A stretch of 64,000 nucleotides of DNA from Bretschneidera sinensis. Taxonomy: Eukaryota > Streptophyta > Magnoliopsida > Brassicales > Akaniaceae. Position 1 is the first letter of the stretch. Each line of letters begins with the position of its first letter. A program made the position numbers and the translations under genes. Below are positions 10,740 to 20,932 of the stretch, one piece after another. The notes under the pieces were generated by a model. It made no database searches. It was not told the DNA's origin and was given only the letters and a program-made list of their open reading frames with translations. Where the stretch lies: the NCBI GenBank assembly GCA_023935145.1, contig CM043705.1:56328084-56392083 (forward strand), in the 5' to 3' direction.

Positions 10740-10927
10740 CCTTTCAATGTCGTATCAAGAACAACCCCTACAATAGCCAACAATCTCTTGATTGTTAGAA
10801 TATATGGAGATGCGGTTGTGATTGTTGTTTCTAGATTGAATGGGAGACTTGTTTGGTCTACTCAGATTGATCCTCATTATCGAGCTCTAATAACTGCATT
10901 TGTAACAATTTATATAGGGTAAGTCAA

Positions 10928-12443
10928 CGTAACGACCCATCCAGGGTTGGCCACCCCCGAGATGTGTCGTCACTTTTTGAAATCCTAGCACAACATATAT
11001 ATGCAACAATATAAAAATACCAACTGAAATTATCTGCATACATAAATCAATAACCCTCAATAGGGGAGTTACATTATTAAGATCTCAAATGAAACATTAT
11101 GTACAACATATTATGCATGAATATTTACAAAAATAAAAATTTCTTTCCATTAGTCTGAGGATGTGGACCACGTGGCTTACAGATAATGACTCAGTCTGAA
11201 TCTCAGCTCACCAATCCATCTATCCTGCCTACTACCTGAAATTATTTAACAATGAGGTGTGAGCTTCAATGAATTAAATTTACTAGAAGTATTCAATTGT
11301 TCAAATAGTCTTCCAATATTCATTCATCTATATCTCATATAATTCGATAATAGCTTTCTATTATCACTACTCATATCATAATCCTCATCATTTACCAATT
11401 TCTTATTCTCTTATATTTAATCATCATGAGACTATCAATTCTACCTCATAATTACCTCGTTATGAGGTTCACAGCATATAATCAATCACTCAGATAATTC
11501 TTATCATATCATACTTTCATATTTATTTCTCTTCATATTTGTCTCTCCGTGACACTCATTCATCTATCAATAAATTTACAATCAAGAATAACACTTTAGC
11601 ATCACAGGCAATAATAATCAATATTTAAAACAAATATAATCATGAATTTAAATTATATTATTATTTGGGAACGTCTTTCCACATGTTAACATGTTTTAGC
11701 TTAGACCGTTTGCCTTCCGGATTCTTTTATTTCCGGCATATACTGGCTGTCACGGTTTCATTTAGATCAATTACCTTCCCGGTTCTGTTATTTCCAACGT
11801 GTACCGGCTGTCACAGTTTCATTTAGACCGGCTGCCTTCCCTGTTCTTTTATTTCATTTAGACCGGATGCTTTCCCGGTTCTTTTATTTCCAGCATATAC
11901 CTGCTGTCACAGTTCTTTTATTTCATTTAGATCGGTTGCCTTCCCAATTCTTTTCATTTCATGCATATGCATATGAACAAATAGAAAAACAAACATACAT
12001 TCAAATATTCAATTTAACTATCCAGCTCTTTCTCAAAATTATTATTTATCATATTCATTAAATTATCTCCTCATATATCATATCAAATTATCAATCATAG
12101 CTTGTCAAGAATTTCATTTATCCTTTCATTATATATTTAATCAAATCATTATTTCAATAATATTACTTCTCATATAATAAATCTTTAACATATCAATTAT
12201 TCCTATTTTATCCATCAATCAACTTTTTTTTTTTTTTAAAAAAATCCACTTTTTTTTCTTCTTTCTCCTTTTTTGACGACATCCAGATTTTTTTTTTCTC
12301 TTTGTAACAACATCCTAGTCCCCTTTTTTTTCAAAAGAATTATTTTATTCAATAATAAATCTTTCATGTATATATTATTTTATTTCCATGTAATATCTAT
12401 CAAATTACTTCTTTACCCTTACTTTAAGAACACGGGTATTACT
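10928..12443. mobile_element. Solo LTR E, chromovirus-like
   Basis: About 1.5 kb with terminal near-inverted repeats CGTAACGACCC and GGGTATTACT, the TGTAAC-ACCC type of Del/Tekay LTRs with end bases mutated. It is flanked by a perfect 5-bp duplication, GTCAA (10923-10927 and 12444-12448). There is no coding region. It lies just inside intron 2 of the PQQ-protein pseudogene: joining the flanks restores the donor GGTAAGTCAAGTTC. A minisatellite lies inside. The superfamily call is inferred from the ends only. Confidence 0.7.
11701..11961. repeat. Minisatellite inside solo LTR E
   Basis: About 4.5 degenerate copies of a unit near 60 bp built on TTAGACCGG-TGCCTTCCCGGTTC, then TTTATTTCCAGCATATACC, then GGCTGTCACAGTTTCA. 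One unit is shortened. It appears to be an LTR-internal expansion. Confidence 0.7.
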
Positions 12444-12499
12444 GTCAAGTTCTGTTGAACAATGATCTAGTAGGCTCATTCAAGAATGACTTAGGTGGG

Positions 12500-12763
12500 A
12501 TTTGGCCTAGCTTCTTAAAGGGTCTTTAGTTTCCATAATACATAAGCTAAGTCAAACACCCAAAAAACGATTTCTTGGAAAAATCAGAAGGTGAGAAAAA
12601 TAGATTTTAAAAAGATAAATTTTTGCCGATTTTGAGTTAGGTGGTTCTTTTAACAAAATTTTTACCAAAGGCTAAATAGCTTTTCACTCCACAAATTTTT
12701 CACCTAAAACTTTTTTAAAATCACTTTTAACTCTCCACAGCTCAAACTGCAGTTAGGCCAAAT
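12500..12763. repeat. MITE-like repeat, copy 3
   Basis: 264 bp with perfect 10-bp terminal inverted repeats, ATTTGGCCTA and TAGGCCAAAT. The interior matches the repeats beside the MIR395 hairpins (CATAAGCTAAGTCAAACACC, TTTTAAAAAGATAAATTTTTG). It lies in intron 2 of the PQQ-protein pseudogene, away from any hairpin. It is therefore an independent insertion and gives the clearest element ends. Confidence 0.65.
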
Positions 12764-12805
12764 AGTTAACTGGCTGCTTTTTATCCCTGTTTTGTTCCCT
12801 GTAAG

Positions 12806-13280
12806 GCATTCTACGTAGGAGTGTTATCCCTATAGGAGGGATGACCAGCTGAACAATGCTCACTTTCAGAGGATGTCTGGTAAAGCTAGATGTTAGAACC
12901 GGTTCAAATATCATATGGCAAACCTATATGCTTCCTGATAATGGAGGAAAATTGGGAGGTTACGCAGAAGCTGCTATGTAAGGAAGCAGTCCTGCCATAG
13001 ATATAATCAGGAGATGTGTTTACGTTGCGACAGGGAACCTTTACACAGCTCTTCCTGAAGTACTGAAATGCCAACAGGAGTAAAACAATCAAACAGCAAA
13101 ACCAAGTCATCCTGATCAGTGCATTGGGCCAGATGTCAACTTCAATTCCATGCTTGCTATCAACGTTGATTCTGGGAGAATTGCTCTGTTAATGGAACAG
13201 TGCATGATGTGGTGGTGGCTGTACTGCAGAAGAGTGGGTTTGTGTGGGCTATAAACCGTGACAATGGCGCAATAGTCTAG
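12806..13280 (+). pseudogene. Exon 3 of the PQQ-protein pseudogene
   Basis: Starts after the acceptor GTAAG at 12801-12805 with AFYVGVLSL. After a frameshift near 12855 it reads FRGCLVKLDVRTG, then MLPDNGGKLGGYAEAAM, a stop, GSSPAIDIIRRCVYVATGNL, CQQE, a stop, and FNSMLAINVDSGRI. It then frays around GFVWAINRDNGAI. The aspartate and tryptophan-rich repeat pattern is that of PQQ-type beta-propellers. Confidence 0.75.
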
Positions 13281-13337
13281 TTCAATATGAGTCTGAAACT
13301 TTATAAATTCAGCAAAATCTAAAGCTGAATTTCTTTC

Positions 13338-13760
13338 ATGGGGCAACTTGAGCCGAGTCGAAATTGAATACTACTGGGTTTGACCTCGAGTTGAACCAAA
13401 AAATGAGGTTGAGCTTAAGCTCAATCAAATTTAAGAGGTTTGAGCTCAATAATTAATGAGCTCATCCGAGTACGAGTTCGAACCGAAATGAGCTCGAGCT
13501 CACCGGCCTTAAAAGGCCTTAATGATGCTAACCAGCCTGTAATAAATTTTTATTTTAATAAAAAAAATATGATATATATTAATATTATAATATATGTAAA
13601 AAAAAACTTATATTAATCGAATGGATTCACAGGCCTCACGAGCCGAACAGTCGGATATTTCAGCTCAACTTGACAAGGTAAATGAACATATTTAGTAGGC
13701 TCGAGCTCGATTCGAAGTTCGACAAACCAAGCTTAATTTGACCGAATTCGAATTAATTCT
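13338..13760. repeat. GAGCTCGAG-rich repeat
   Basis: Dense short motifs GAGCTCGAGCTC, TTGAGCTTAAGCTC, GAGCTCATCCGAG, CTCGAGCTCGATTC, many self-complementary, giving a foldback-rich block of about 420 bp. It replaces the 3' end of the PQQ-protein gene. Probably a non-autonomous transposon, family not identified. Confidence 0.4.
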
Positions 13761-15806
13761 TACAAAATTTGTATTTGGATTATAGCAATTGAAGTTTAAG
13801 AACTCCAAAAAATCTATTTATATTTATATTTATACACAAAATTTGTTTTTTCCAACTCCAAAGAAATGAATTAATTCTTACTAGTCTAGTTAGTGTACTT
13901 GAAAGAAATAAAGCCTATTAATTATTTTTTTAAAAGAAACTCTCTTCTAGCCTATACAATTAATATTCAAACTTTCTTTTAATTAAGAATTAAGACTCAT
14001 ATTGAATTGTTTTTTTTTTTTTTAAATCTTGATAACATATGGGGCCATTACAGACTTTGGCCCACAAGTATAAGTCCGCTGTAGATGAAGCCATGATCGA
14101 GAAGGTTGCAAATGCTGATATATGCTTTCAAGCAAGGGTGGGGACGGAGATTCTCACAAGGGAATCGACAAGGTCAAAAGAGTTTGTCTATAAACTCTTA
14201 GAGGTGAGTTTGAATCTCTCAGAATAAAAGTCTAAAACAATTTTGGGATATTTTTTTTAGAGTTTTGGCAGAAATTGAGAAAATTTGAATGACATCTAGA
14301 TACACGATCGAGAAAAGAAGAAATATCTATACTAAAAGATCTTCTCCACAAAAAAATATAAGAAAGTTTTGGAGATGGGAATAGTCAAAGAAGCCGAGAA
14401 CGCATATGAGGGTTGAAGCATAAGGTGGTAGAGACAACAACAACTCATCAAAGCAAGAAGAAAAAAGTCAGAACTCTTTCTCTATATATAAGAGGCAACA
14501 AAAATCAAAGGCATGACAACTCTAAAGTTAAATATTTATAATTGTAATCAATTTTACCGTTGTGCTTCTAAAGAAAGCTTAGATATGAAAGATGAAATTG
14601 AGATTACTTTGTTGTGGCCCACTGTAAATAGAAAGCAACAAAAGAGAAAAGTAGGTCAAAACCTTTTTTATTTTATACTTTTCCGTGACATATAATATTA
14701 ACATATGTTAAAAAACTCGGGTTTTTGTGCTTACTGATTATCATCTCCTGGTCCTCTAGTTAAGAGATCAGGGTTTAATTCTCTCCCCGTACATGTACCC
14801 AAAAAATTATATATGTTCAAGAACAAACATAACACATGAATTCCGGATAATCTACAAATAATATTCTCTACCATTCATCCTTCCCACAATTATGAGTTTT
14901 GGAAATTTAGTGGAGAGGATAATCCTCTGTAATTGGGATATGTCACGTTGTTGTTAGCACCAATAGTACAAATTCAAACTGCTGATAATACTTTCCCAAT
15001 TTTGTGAATAGAGAATTTTTAACATAGGACGTTTCATAATCTTCTATAATATTATATTGATAAATTTTATTGCTGATGTAAGATATGTAATATTTGATTT
15101 CATGTAGCAATTTTTGCAGATAATCTACAAAATACAGAATCGATTAGAAAACAAATCTTTTTAATGAAAAAAAATATCATTTAATCATTTCTTGATTTTA
15201 AGAAGTCCCTCTTTCGCTTTAGGGTTTCCAACAAATCAAGTTCGAAGGGATTTTGGTCTCAAGCCGTAACATGAACTGCAGGAGGAAACATATATTGTCA
15301 ATAGGACAAGTAAAAAAATTTGAAAGATAAAAACTAGAACATGTAATTATAATTAATACAATGAAAAAAGATTGCTTAGCTTTTGCTGTCGCTCATATGA
15401 AACACAAGACATGCATGTAATATATATCTTGAATTATTTATGGTGTTTATATTTTTTACTTTGGTAGAAATTACTGCTGTGAACAGTTGCAACATATATA
15501 CTTGCATGAACTACAGGACATTACTCCTGTGAATCAGTTACAACTGTCAATTTTCAACATTTAACTGAACATATTTCCAGCTAGCAGGACTTACGAATCA
15601 GACTTAATTAATTCATTTTTACAAGAAAATGAATAACTTTCTTGATGTGAGTGAATTTTCGTTTAGTTTACAAGTGTTTAACTGGCAACCATAATAATCT
15701 TTATGATGAATACTTTTCAACTACTTTCAGCAGTATATTTTTCATGAATATATGAACCAGTAGATATGCTTGAAAAATATATGACAATCTCATAATCTGT
15801 ACAAAA
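13761..15806. other. Intergenic region before MIR395 unit II
   Basis: No recognised gene. A short ORF at 14039-14227 (MGPLQTLAHKYKSAVDEAMI) has gene-like composition but no family I know. 14739-14800 has tRNA-like boxes (a SINE-like trace). The 80-bp block near 14862 recurs at 2262, 3745, 50608 and 58385. From 15335 onward the sequence matches 220-690, so the repeat unit containing MIR395 starts again here. Confidence 0.4.
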
Positions 15807-16040
15807 CGTTTGGTAAAGTTTCTAAAGAGGTTTTTGTTTCGAGAAACATAACTTAAGCCAAACACGAATAATCAAAAACTGAAAAACAATTTCTAAAAAG
15901 TCGAATTTGTGTAAGAAAAACTGTTTTAATTGTTGTTTTACTAAATACTAAATAACTTTTAGGTCCACGTTTGTTTTACCAAAAAGTATTTCAAAAACCA
16001 TTTCGAAATCCAAAAATCAAAGCTACAATTAAATCAAATG
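15807..16040. repeat. MITE-like repeat, copy 4
   Basis: Aligns with copy 1 (697-946) and holds the same place relative to the minus-strand hairpin. Ends CGTTTGGT and ATCAAATG. Confidence 0.5.
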
Positions 16041-16682
16041 GTGAAAATAGTTAATATATGGATGATGTTGTAATTTAAAAAAAAAAAAAATTGGAACAGA
16101 ATGTGAGATTAAAGACTTAGAGATCTGAATTAATCGTTGTCATTAAGGCTTTATTCGTTGTCACTTGAATAAACAAGTTTACTATGGGTACAGACGAATA
16201 GTCATCCAAGATACAACTAAGTCTCTAGGTCGAAGTCTACAGACAGCAAAATCTGAAGAACTTCGGATTTTATTCTGCTTTGAAATAACTGAAATACTTT
16301 GGCAGAGATTTTGAAAGAAAAAAATAGACGAAAGAAATAAAACGAATTGTGTTCTGAATATGGAGGGAGGCAGGGCATTTATAGGTGTAAAGACACCACT
16401 TCAAATAATTCTGGAAAGTCATGTTTTTCTAAGTGGAAAGACAAGATTTTTTCATATTTAATGAGAGCCTTATGATCATGTCTGTTAGTTTTTAACGGAC
16501 CAGATCATGCCTGTTTGAAAAACAATTATTAAATCTCACATCTTTTCTGTTCAAATCACAACTTTTGGTTTAAACTGATGCCTTTTGATTTTATCTCATA
16601 CATTTTCTATTTAAATCAAATGTCTTTTGGGTTTTCAAACAACTCTTTACTCTCATTTTTCTAACAGATGAGTAGTATGTAT

Positions 16683-16799
16683 ATCAAATGACAACAAGAG
16701 TTCCCCAAAACACTTCAGTAAGATACTGGGGCAAACCTTAATAATTAAGAAAGAGAGAGCCCCCAATAAAGTGTTCAGGGGAACTCTATGGACACCTGA
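16683..16799 (-). ncRNA. MIR395: MIR395 hairpin M4 (variant)
   Basis: Minus-strand precursor. The mature region 16698-16718 differs from canonical miR395 only at position 12 (G to T). The 5' arm reads GAGTTCCCCTGAACACTTTA and pairs well. There is no TATA box in front. Its partner M5, normally about 400 nt upstream, is now 33 kb away because Copia-A2 inserted between them, so expression by read-through from the M5 promoter is unlikely. Confidence 0.8.
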
Positions 16800-16817
16800 T
16801 TAGCTGATTATTTCCTA

Positions 16818-16965
16818 CATGGTTTTAAGAAACATAAGTTAGATCAAAAACCCTTAAAATAGATTTTGAGAAAAACCAAAAGTTGGGAAACAATCTCTAA
16901 AAAGCTAAATTTATATCAAAAAAAATTGTTTTAACAGCTGTATCATATGTTATAAACAAATTTTA
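16818..16965. repeat. MITE-like repeat, copy 5 (left part)
   Basis: Equivalent to copy 2. Interrupted by Copia-A2 and continued at 49604-49681. The interrupted phrase (ATTTTA then GTTCCACAATTG) is intact in copy 6 near 61009. Confidence 0.55.
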
Positions 16966-17869
16966 TGTTGGTGTTTGTCTAAGGTTTAAACAAGGTTTCA
17001 AGATGGTTCAGCATCAGGTCTTGGCGCCGTGGCTTGAGGTGTGCGCAACTCACCTTGCAGCAACTCCAGAATGTGTGCACACCAGTGTGCGCCGTGGCTC
17101 AGCTCTTCCAAGGTGCGGTGCCCAGCAAAGGAGAAGACCTGGAGGAGGTGTGCGCCGCGGCTCAACCTCCCCCAGGCCGCAGCGCCCAGAATGGATGTAA
17201 TTGAGGAGATGTTCAGCCCTCTTCAGGCCGTGGCCTGAAGGTACACTGATGCACATTGTTTCAGCCTCTTGAGGGGTGCGTGGATGTATGAACAAAACGC
17301 ACCAGATCACTAAGGATTGATGAAGGGCTATGATTGAATGGTCCTCAAAGATCTAAGGGTGGAGATTGACTTCAAAGATTGGCTCAAGAAGTGGTGCACT
17401 ATATAGAGGGTCACCTAGCTTCAATCTCAACACAATTATGAGACAAGACATACAAGTGATCATCATACAAGAGAATTCAAGTGCAAGTGTGAGAGTGCAA
17501 AGACATAAAACATAGGAGAGGCTCTAGAATAGATCTCAAAAGAGAGGCTGGTTGTAAAGAAAGAGTAGCATAGATTGGGTAGAGGGCTTTGTAATAGTTC
17601 TTATCACTTTCTTTCTTCTCTTCTTTGGTTCTTCAAGAACTTGAGTTTCTTGGAGAGGGTTGCTGTATTTTTAAAGAACCATTGATTTAGTGCAGAAAGT
17701 TCAGAGGAACTCACAAGGACGTAGGCTATTGCCGAACCTCGATAATAATTGTTGTGTCCTTTCTTTTCTTTGATTTCTATTTCTATTTCTGATTCATTTT
17801 TACAAGTCATTCTAGACTTAGGTGTTTGGAAGATCACCTCCTGGGATTATTGAGGGTGGTTTCGCAACA
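16966..17869 (+). repeat. 5' LTR of Copia-A2
   Basis: TGTTGGTGTTTGTCTAAGG to GGTTTCGCAACA. Contains a GC-rich island (17020-17250) with CCGCGG and GCGCCCAG motifs, an ACTATATAGAGGG core promoter-like box near 17399, and a polyadenylation-rich end. Confidence 0.9.
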
Positions 17870-17870
17870 G

Positions 17871-17882
17871 TGGTATCAGAGC
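17871..17882 (+). other. Primer binding site of Copia-A2
   Basis: TGGTATCAGAGC, complementary to the 3' end of initiator methionine tRNA, one base after the LTR. The usual Copia minus-strand primer site. Confidence 0.85.
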
Positions 17883-18124
17883 TAGAGGAGATACCACAAC
17901 AGTGGTATCAAAGCTAGAACAGAAGGTGACGGAGTCAAGACTCCAAGAATCAAAGATCAACTTCTTGGGTGATTCAAGAACGGAGTAAAGATCAAGATCA
18001 GATCGTGTTCTTGAGGGTGATTCAAGAACAGTATTGAGATCCATCTTCAATCGTGTTCTTGAGGTTTAGAAGAAGTTGGAAAGCAATTATGGGTGCTGCA
18101 TAAATCTGGGATTTTCTCCGCAAG

Positions 18125-19129
18125 ATGGCTTCAAATTTCATTGTTGAGAAGTTTGATGGAAAGGGAGACTTTTCCCTTTGGAAGTGGAAGATCAAGGCTG
18201 TTCTTATGCAACAGAAGGTGGACTTGGCTATTGGAGAAGATGACACTTTTCCATCAAGTATCATGGAAGACCAGCGGATTGAGATGAAGAAGATGGCGTA
18301 CAACACCATTTTCTTGCACATGTCGGATAGTGTCACAAGGGAGTGCAGAGACTCAGAAGATCCAGCTATCATATGGAAGAAATCAGATGAGTTGTTTCTT
18401 ACCAAAACTCTCCCTAATAAGATTTATCTTCTTAAAAGAATCTTTGCTTTTAAAATGGATCCTAATAAAGAGTTGCAAGATAATCTTGATGTGTTTAATA
18501 AGGTAGTTCAAGATTTGAATAGCTGTAGCATAATATTCTCGGACGAACAATTGGTTGTTATTTTGTTGAATTCTCTTCCTGATTGTTTTGATAATTTGAT
18601 TAATGCTATAGAAAATGGAAGAGATACTTTAACCAAAGATAATGTGATCAATGCCATAAGGGCTCATAATTTCAAAGCCAAGATGAGGGAAGCATCAAGT
18701 GGAGAAGGTCTATTCATTAGAGGAAGTCCTACAACTCGGAATAGCAGTAGCATTCATGGCAACTACTGGGAGAAATCAAGAGGCAGAGGGCAGAGCCATG
18801 GGAGATCTTATTCCAAACCGAGATTTAGAGGAAAGAGATGCTTCTACTGTAACAAGGAGGGACATTTCAGGAAAGATTGCAAGAAGAAGATGTGGAATGA
18901 GGGAGGAAGAAGCCATACCAACAATAGAGAAGCTTTGGTTGCCAAAGGAGAACAACAAGATGATGTTTTTGTTGTGTGCTCAAATGTGAGCAGGAGGCAA
19001 GGCAGCGAGAAATGGATCCTGGATTCTGGGTGCACTTATCACATGTGCCCTCACAAGGATTGGTTCAAGAATTTCCAGGAAACCAATGATGGAAAGGTTT
19101 TCTTGGGCAATGACACTTCTTGCAAGTGA
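18125..19129 (+). CDS. Copia-A2 gag and start of protease
   Basis: 334 codons from ATG (MASNFIVEKFDGKGDFSLWK) to a premature TGA. The capsid-type domain covers about residues 1-200 (FSLWKWKIKAVL, IWKKSDELFL, LNSLPDCFDNLI). A CCHC zinc knuckle, CFYCNKEGHFRKDC, lies near residue 240. The aspartic protease signature WILDSGCTYHMC is at about 297-308. The frame is lost at SCK, where sister copies read SCQVRGIGDIQ, through a small deletion. It is the best preserved gag of this family in the window. Its product would form the particle and bind RNA. Confidence 0.85.
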   Translation: MASNFIVEKFDGKGDFSLWKWKIKAVLMQQKVDLAIGEDDTFPSSIMEDQRIEMKKMAYNTIFLHMSDSVTRECRDSEDPAIIWKKSDELFLTKTLPNKIYLLKRIFAFKMDPNKELQDNLDVFNKVVQDLNSCSIIFSDEQLVVILLNSLPDCFDNLINAIENGRDTLTKDNVINAIRAHNFKAKMREASSGEGLFIRGSPTTRNSSSIHGNYWEKSRGRGQSHGRSYSKPRFRGKRCFYCNKEGHFRKDCKKKMWNEGGRSHTNNREALVAKGEQQDDVFVVCSNVSRRQGSEKWILDSGCTYHMCPHKDWFKNFQETNDGKVFLGNDTSCK

Positions 19130-19605
19130 GGGGGATAGGAGACATCCAATTGAGGATGTTTGATGGAGTCACAAGGCTGCGGTGGAATGTGAGGTATTTC
19201 CAGATTTGAAAAGGAATTTGATCTCATTGGGGCAGTTGGATTCCATGGGATATTCATACAAGGCAGAGGGAGGAAAGATCAAGGTGACCAAGGGATCTTT
19301 GATAGTGATCAAAGTAGCAATAAAAGATAGACTCTATGAGATGATCGGAGAGACAAAAATCAAGGATCAAGCAGCAAGCTTAATTGCTGAGATGGATAGG
19401 GCAGCCCTTTGGCACTCTCGCTTGGGACATACGAGCGAAAAGGGCCTGCAAGTTCTCATCAAGAATGGTCTGCTTGGTGGTGACAAATTAGAGAAATTGG
19501 ATTTCTGCGAGTGTTGAGTTCTTGGGAAGCAACAGTGAGTCAGCTTCAACACCGGAATGCATAAGTCTAAGGGCATTCTTGACTACATTCATTCAGACCT
19601 TTGGG
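19130..19605 (+). pseudogene. Copia-A2 protease end and pre-integrase segment
   Basis: After the frameshift the segment GDIQ-RMFDGVTRLR is readable, then 19182-19517 gives LKRNLISLGQLDSMGYSYKA and the GAG-pre-integrase motif AALWHSRLGHTSEKGLQVL (the H of the zinc finger), ending LDFCEC then a TGA where sister copies read CVLGKQ. The frame continues to HSDLWD at the Gypsy-B insertion point. Confidence 0.75.
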
Positions 19606-19610
19606 ACTTG

Positions 19611-20932
19611 TGTTGCGTGTTTATCTACCTAAATAAATAAGTAAATAACCGTACAGTTTTACTTGCAAGTGCACAAGGTCAATGGTAGTATAATGTGCAA
19701 GTGCGAGATCATTTCCACAGGGATTGGTGAATTTCGTTTTAGAATTAGTTTCTTAATAAAAGAATATCAAAATAACTGTCGAATGTGAATTAATAATAAT
19801 GAGACATACGGCTTTGATATCCACCACTAGTCATACTTTCCCAATGAGTAATAGGTCAATGCACTAGCCTTCTTATGAATACCTAATGGTTGCCAACCTA
19901 AGGGCATGGTATCTACTCCTTAAGCTATTGATTTCCCTAAGAACCGAGTTAGGCATGGTATCTACTCTAACTCTTTTCTTTCTTAAGGAATTCAGCATGG
20001 TATCTACTGTGTTGTTCCTTAAGAAAGCATAAGATTTATGGAAATCAACAACCACATGAGACCTAGGGTATGGTATCTACTCCCGGTTTCTCATGTTGAT
20101 TAATCCAAGAATCTGGTGTGGATATCTTTTGTTACTATTGTTAGGCTCAGGACTCGATCATCCAAATTGGTCTAACTAACTAATCCATGCCACATGCACA
20201 TATTGATCAGACATACACATATGAGGAATGTAAATAAGCATATGCATTAATCAAGTTTAAGTATCATAATCAAGGCTATTGCAAAGATAATCAATGAATG
20301 TATATATGGGAAAGCATAACTAGGGCTTCAATCGAGCCCTATAAAGAGTTAGTTACACATACTGTCTAAGATAAACATCATAGCATAAACTAAACATAAA
20401 CTATAAAACCCGAAGAATACTATGGAGACGGGTTGTCAATCCTCTCAAAAGCTTACAACTACAAGCTAAGCAAAAGATAAAAGAAGTGATGTCCTTTGTG
20501 TGTGTTTACAGGTGTATTTTATAGGGGTTGAATAACCCTAGAACACTCAGGAAACCCTAAACTTCCTAAAACGTAAAACCTCCTCTTTTTCCAAAACTGG
20601 TTCTGCCGTTTTACTGTTCACACCCGTACATGTGTGCTCGATCGCATGTGTTTTGCGCTCGATCGTAAGGCTGCGCTCGATCCTTCTTGTGTGCGCACGA
20701 GCGCTTATACACTCGATCGCACCCAATAGTTCGATCGATCACACTTTTGCCAATAGCTGCTCCAAGATTTCTAGGTTTCTTCCTTTAGGTGCCAAAAATG
20801 CTTCTTTTTATCCAAGACCCTATAAAAACATGTGAAACACAGAAATGAAGTAAAATTGACTAAATTATCATAACTAAGGACTTAACAAATGTAAATAAGG
20901 GGGCTTAAATATGAATATTTAAGCACCTATCA
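19611..20932 (-). repeat. 3' LTR of Gypsy-B
   Basis: 1322 bp, TGTTGCGTGTTTATC to AAGCACCTATCA in plus view, nearly identical to the copy at 29315. Contains a CTCGATCGCA motif array at 20630-20745. The minus-strand polypurine tract GTTTGGGGGTG adjoins it at 20933-20943. Confidence 0.88.

Larger units (their letters stand above)
8019..13280 (+). pseudogene. Polyvinyl-alcohol-dehydrogenase-like PQQ beta-propeller protein, decayed
   Basis: Remnant of a secreted plant quinoprotein-like gene. Exon 1 (8019-8114) encodes a signal peptide. Exon 2 (8234-8493 plus 10740-10918) encodes TNRRYAVGEVL, the repeat motif VVYFPSWNGFLYAV, GALIWKQNLS and, after the insertion, VSRTTPTIANNLLIVRIYGD and NGRLVWSTQIDPH. 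Exon 3 (12806-13280) encodes LDVRTGSNIIWQTYMLPD, VYVATGNLYTALPEV and PSHPDQCIGPDVNFNS. Splice sites GTAAGT (8115, 10919) and AG (8233, 12805) are visible. A stop begins exon 2 in the spliced frame. Frameshifts occur at about 8248 and 8463, and stops in exon 3 (for example after AEAAM and after CQQE). Copia-D splits exon 2, and solo LTR E and a MITE sit in intron 2. The 3' part of the gene is missing. Family assignment is from recalled motifs and is fairly sure; substrate is unknown. Confidence 0.8.

Noticed and set aside
13116..13346. Minus-strand ORF over the PQQ-protein exon 3
   Set aside because: Antisense shadow of the pseudogene exon read on the plus strand.
17003..17310. Overlapping ORFs on both strands in GC-rich stretches (also near 6550, 33700, 38500, 38970 and 51850)
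   Set aside because: They lie inside Copia LTRs, shift with LTR copies and encode low-complexity R/P/G-rich text; explained by the GC-rich island.
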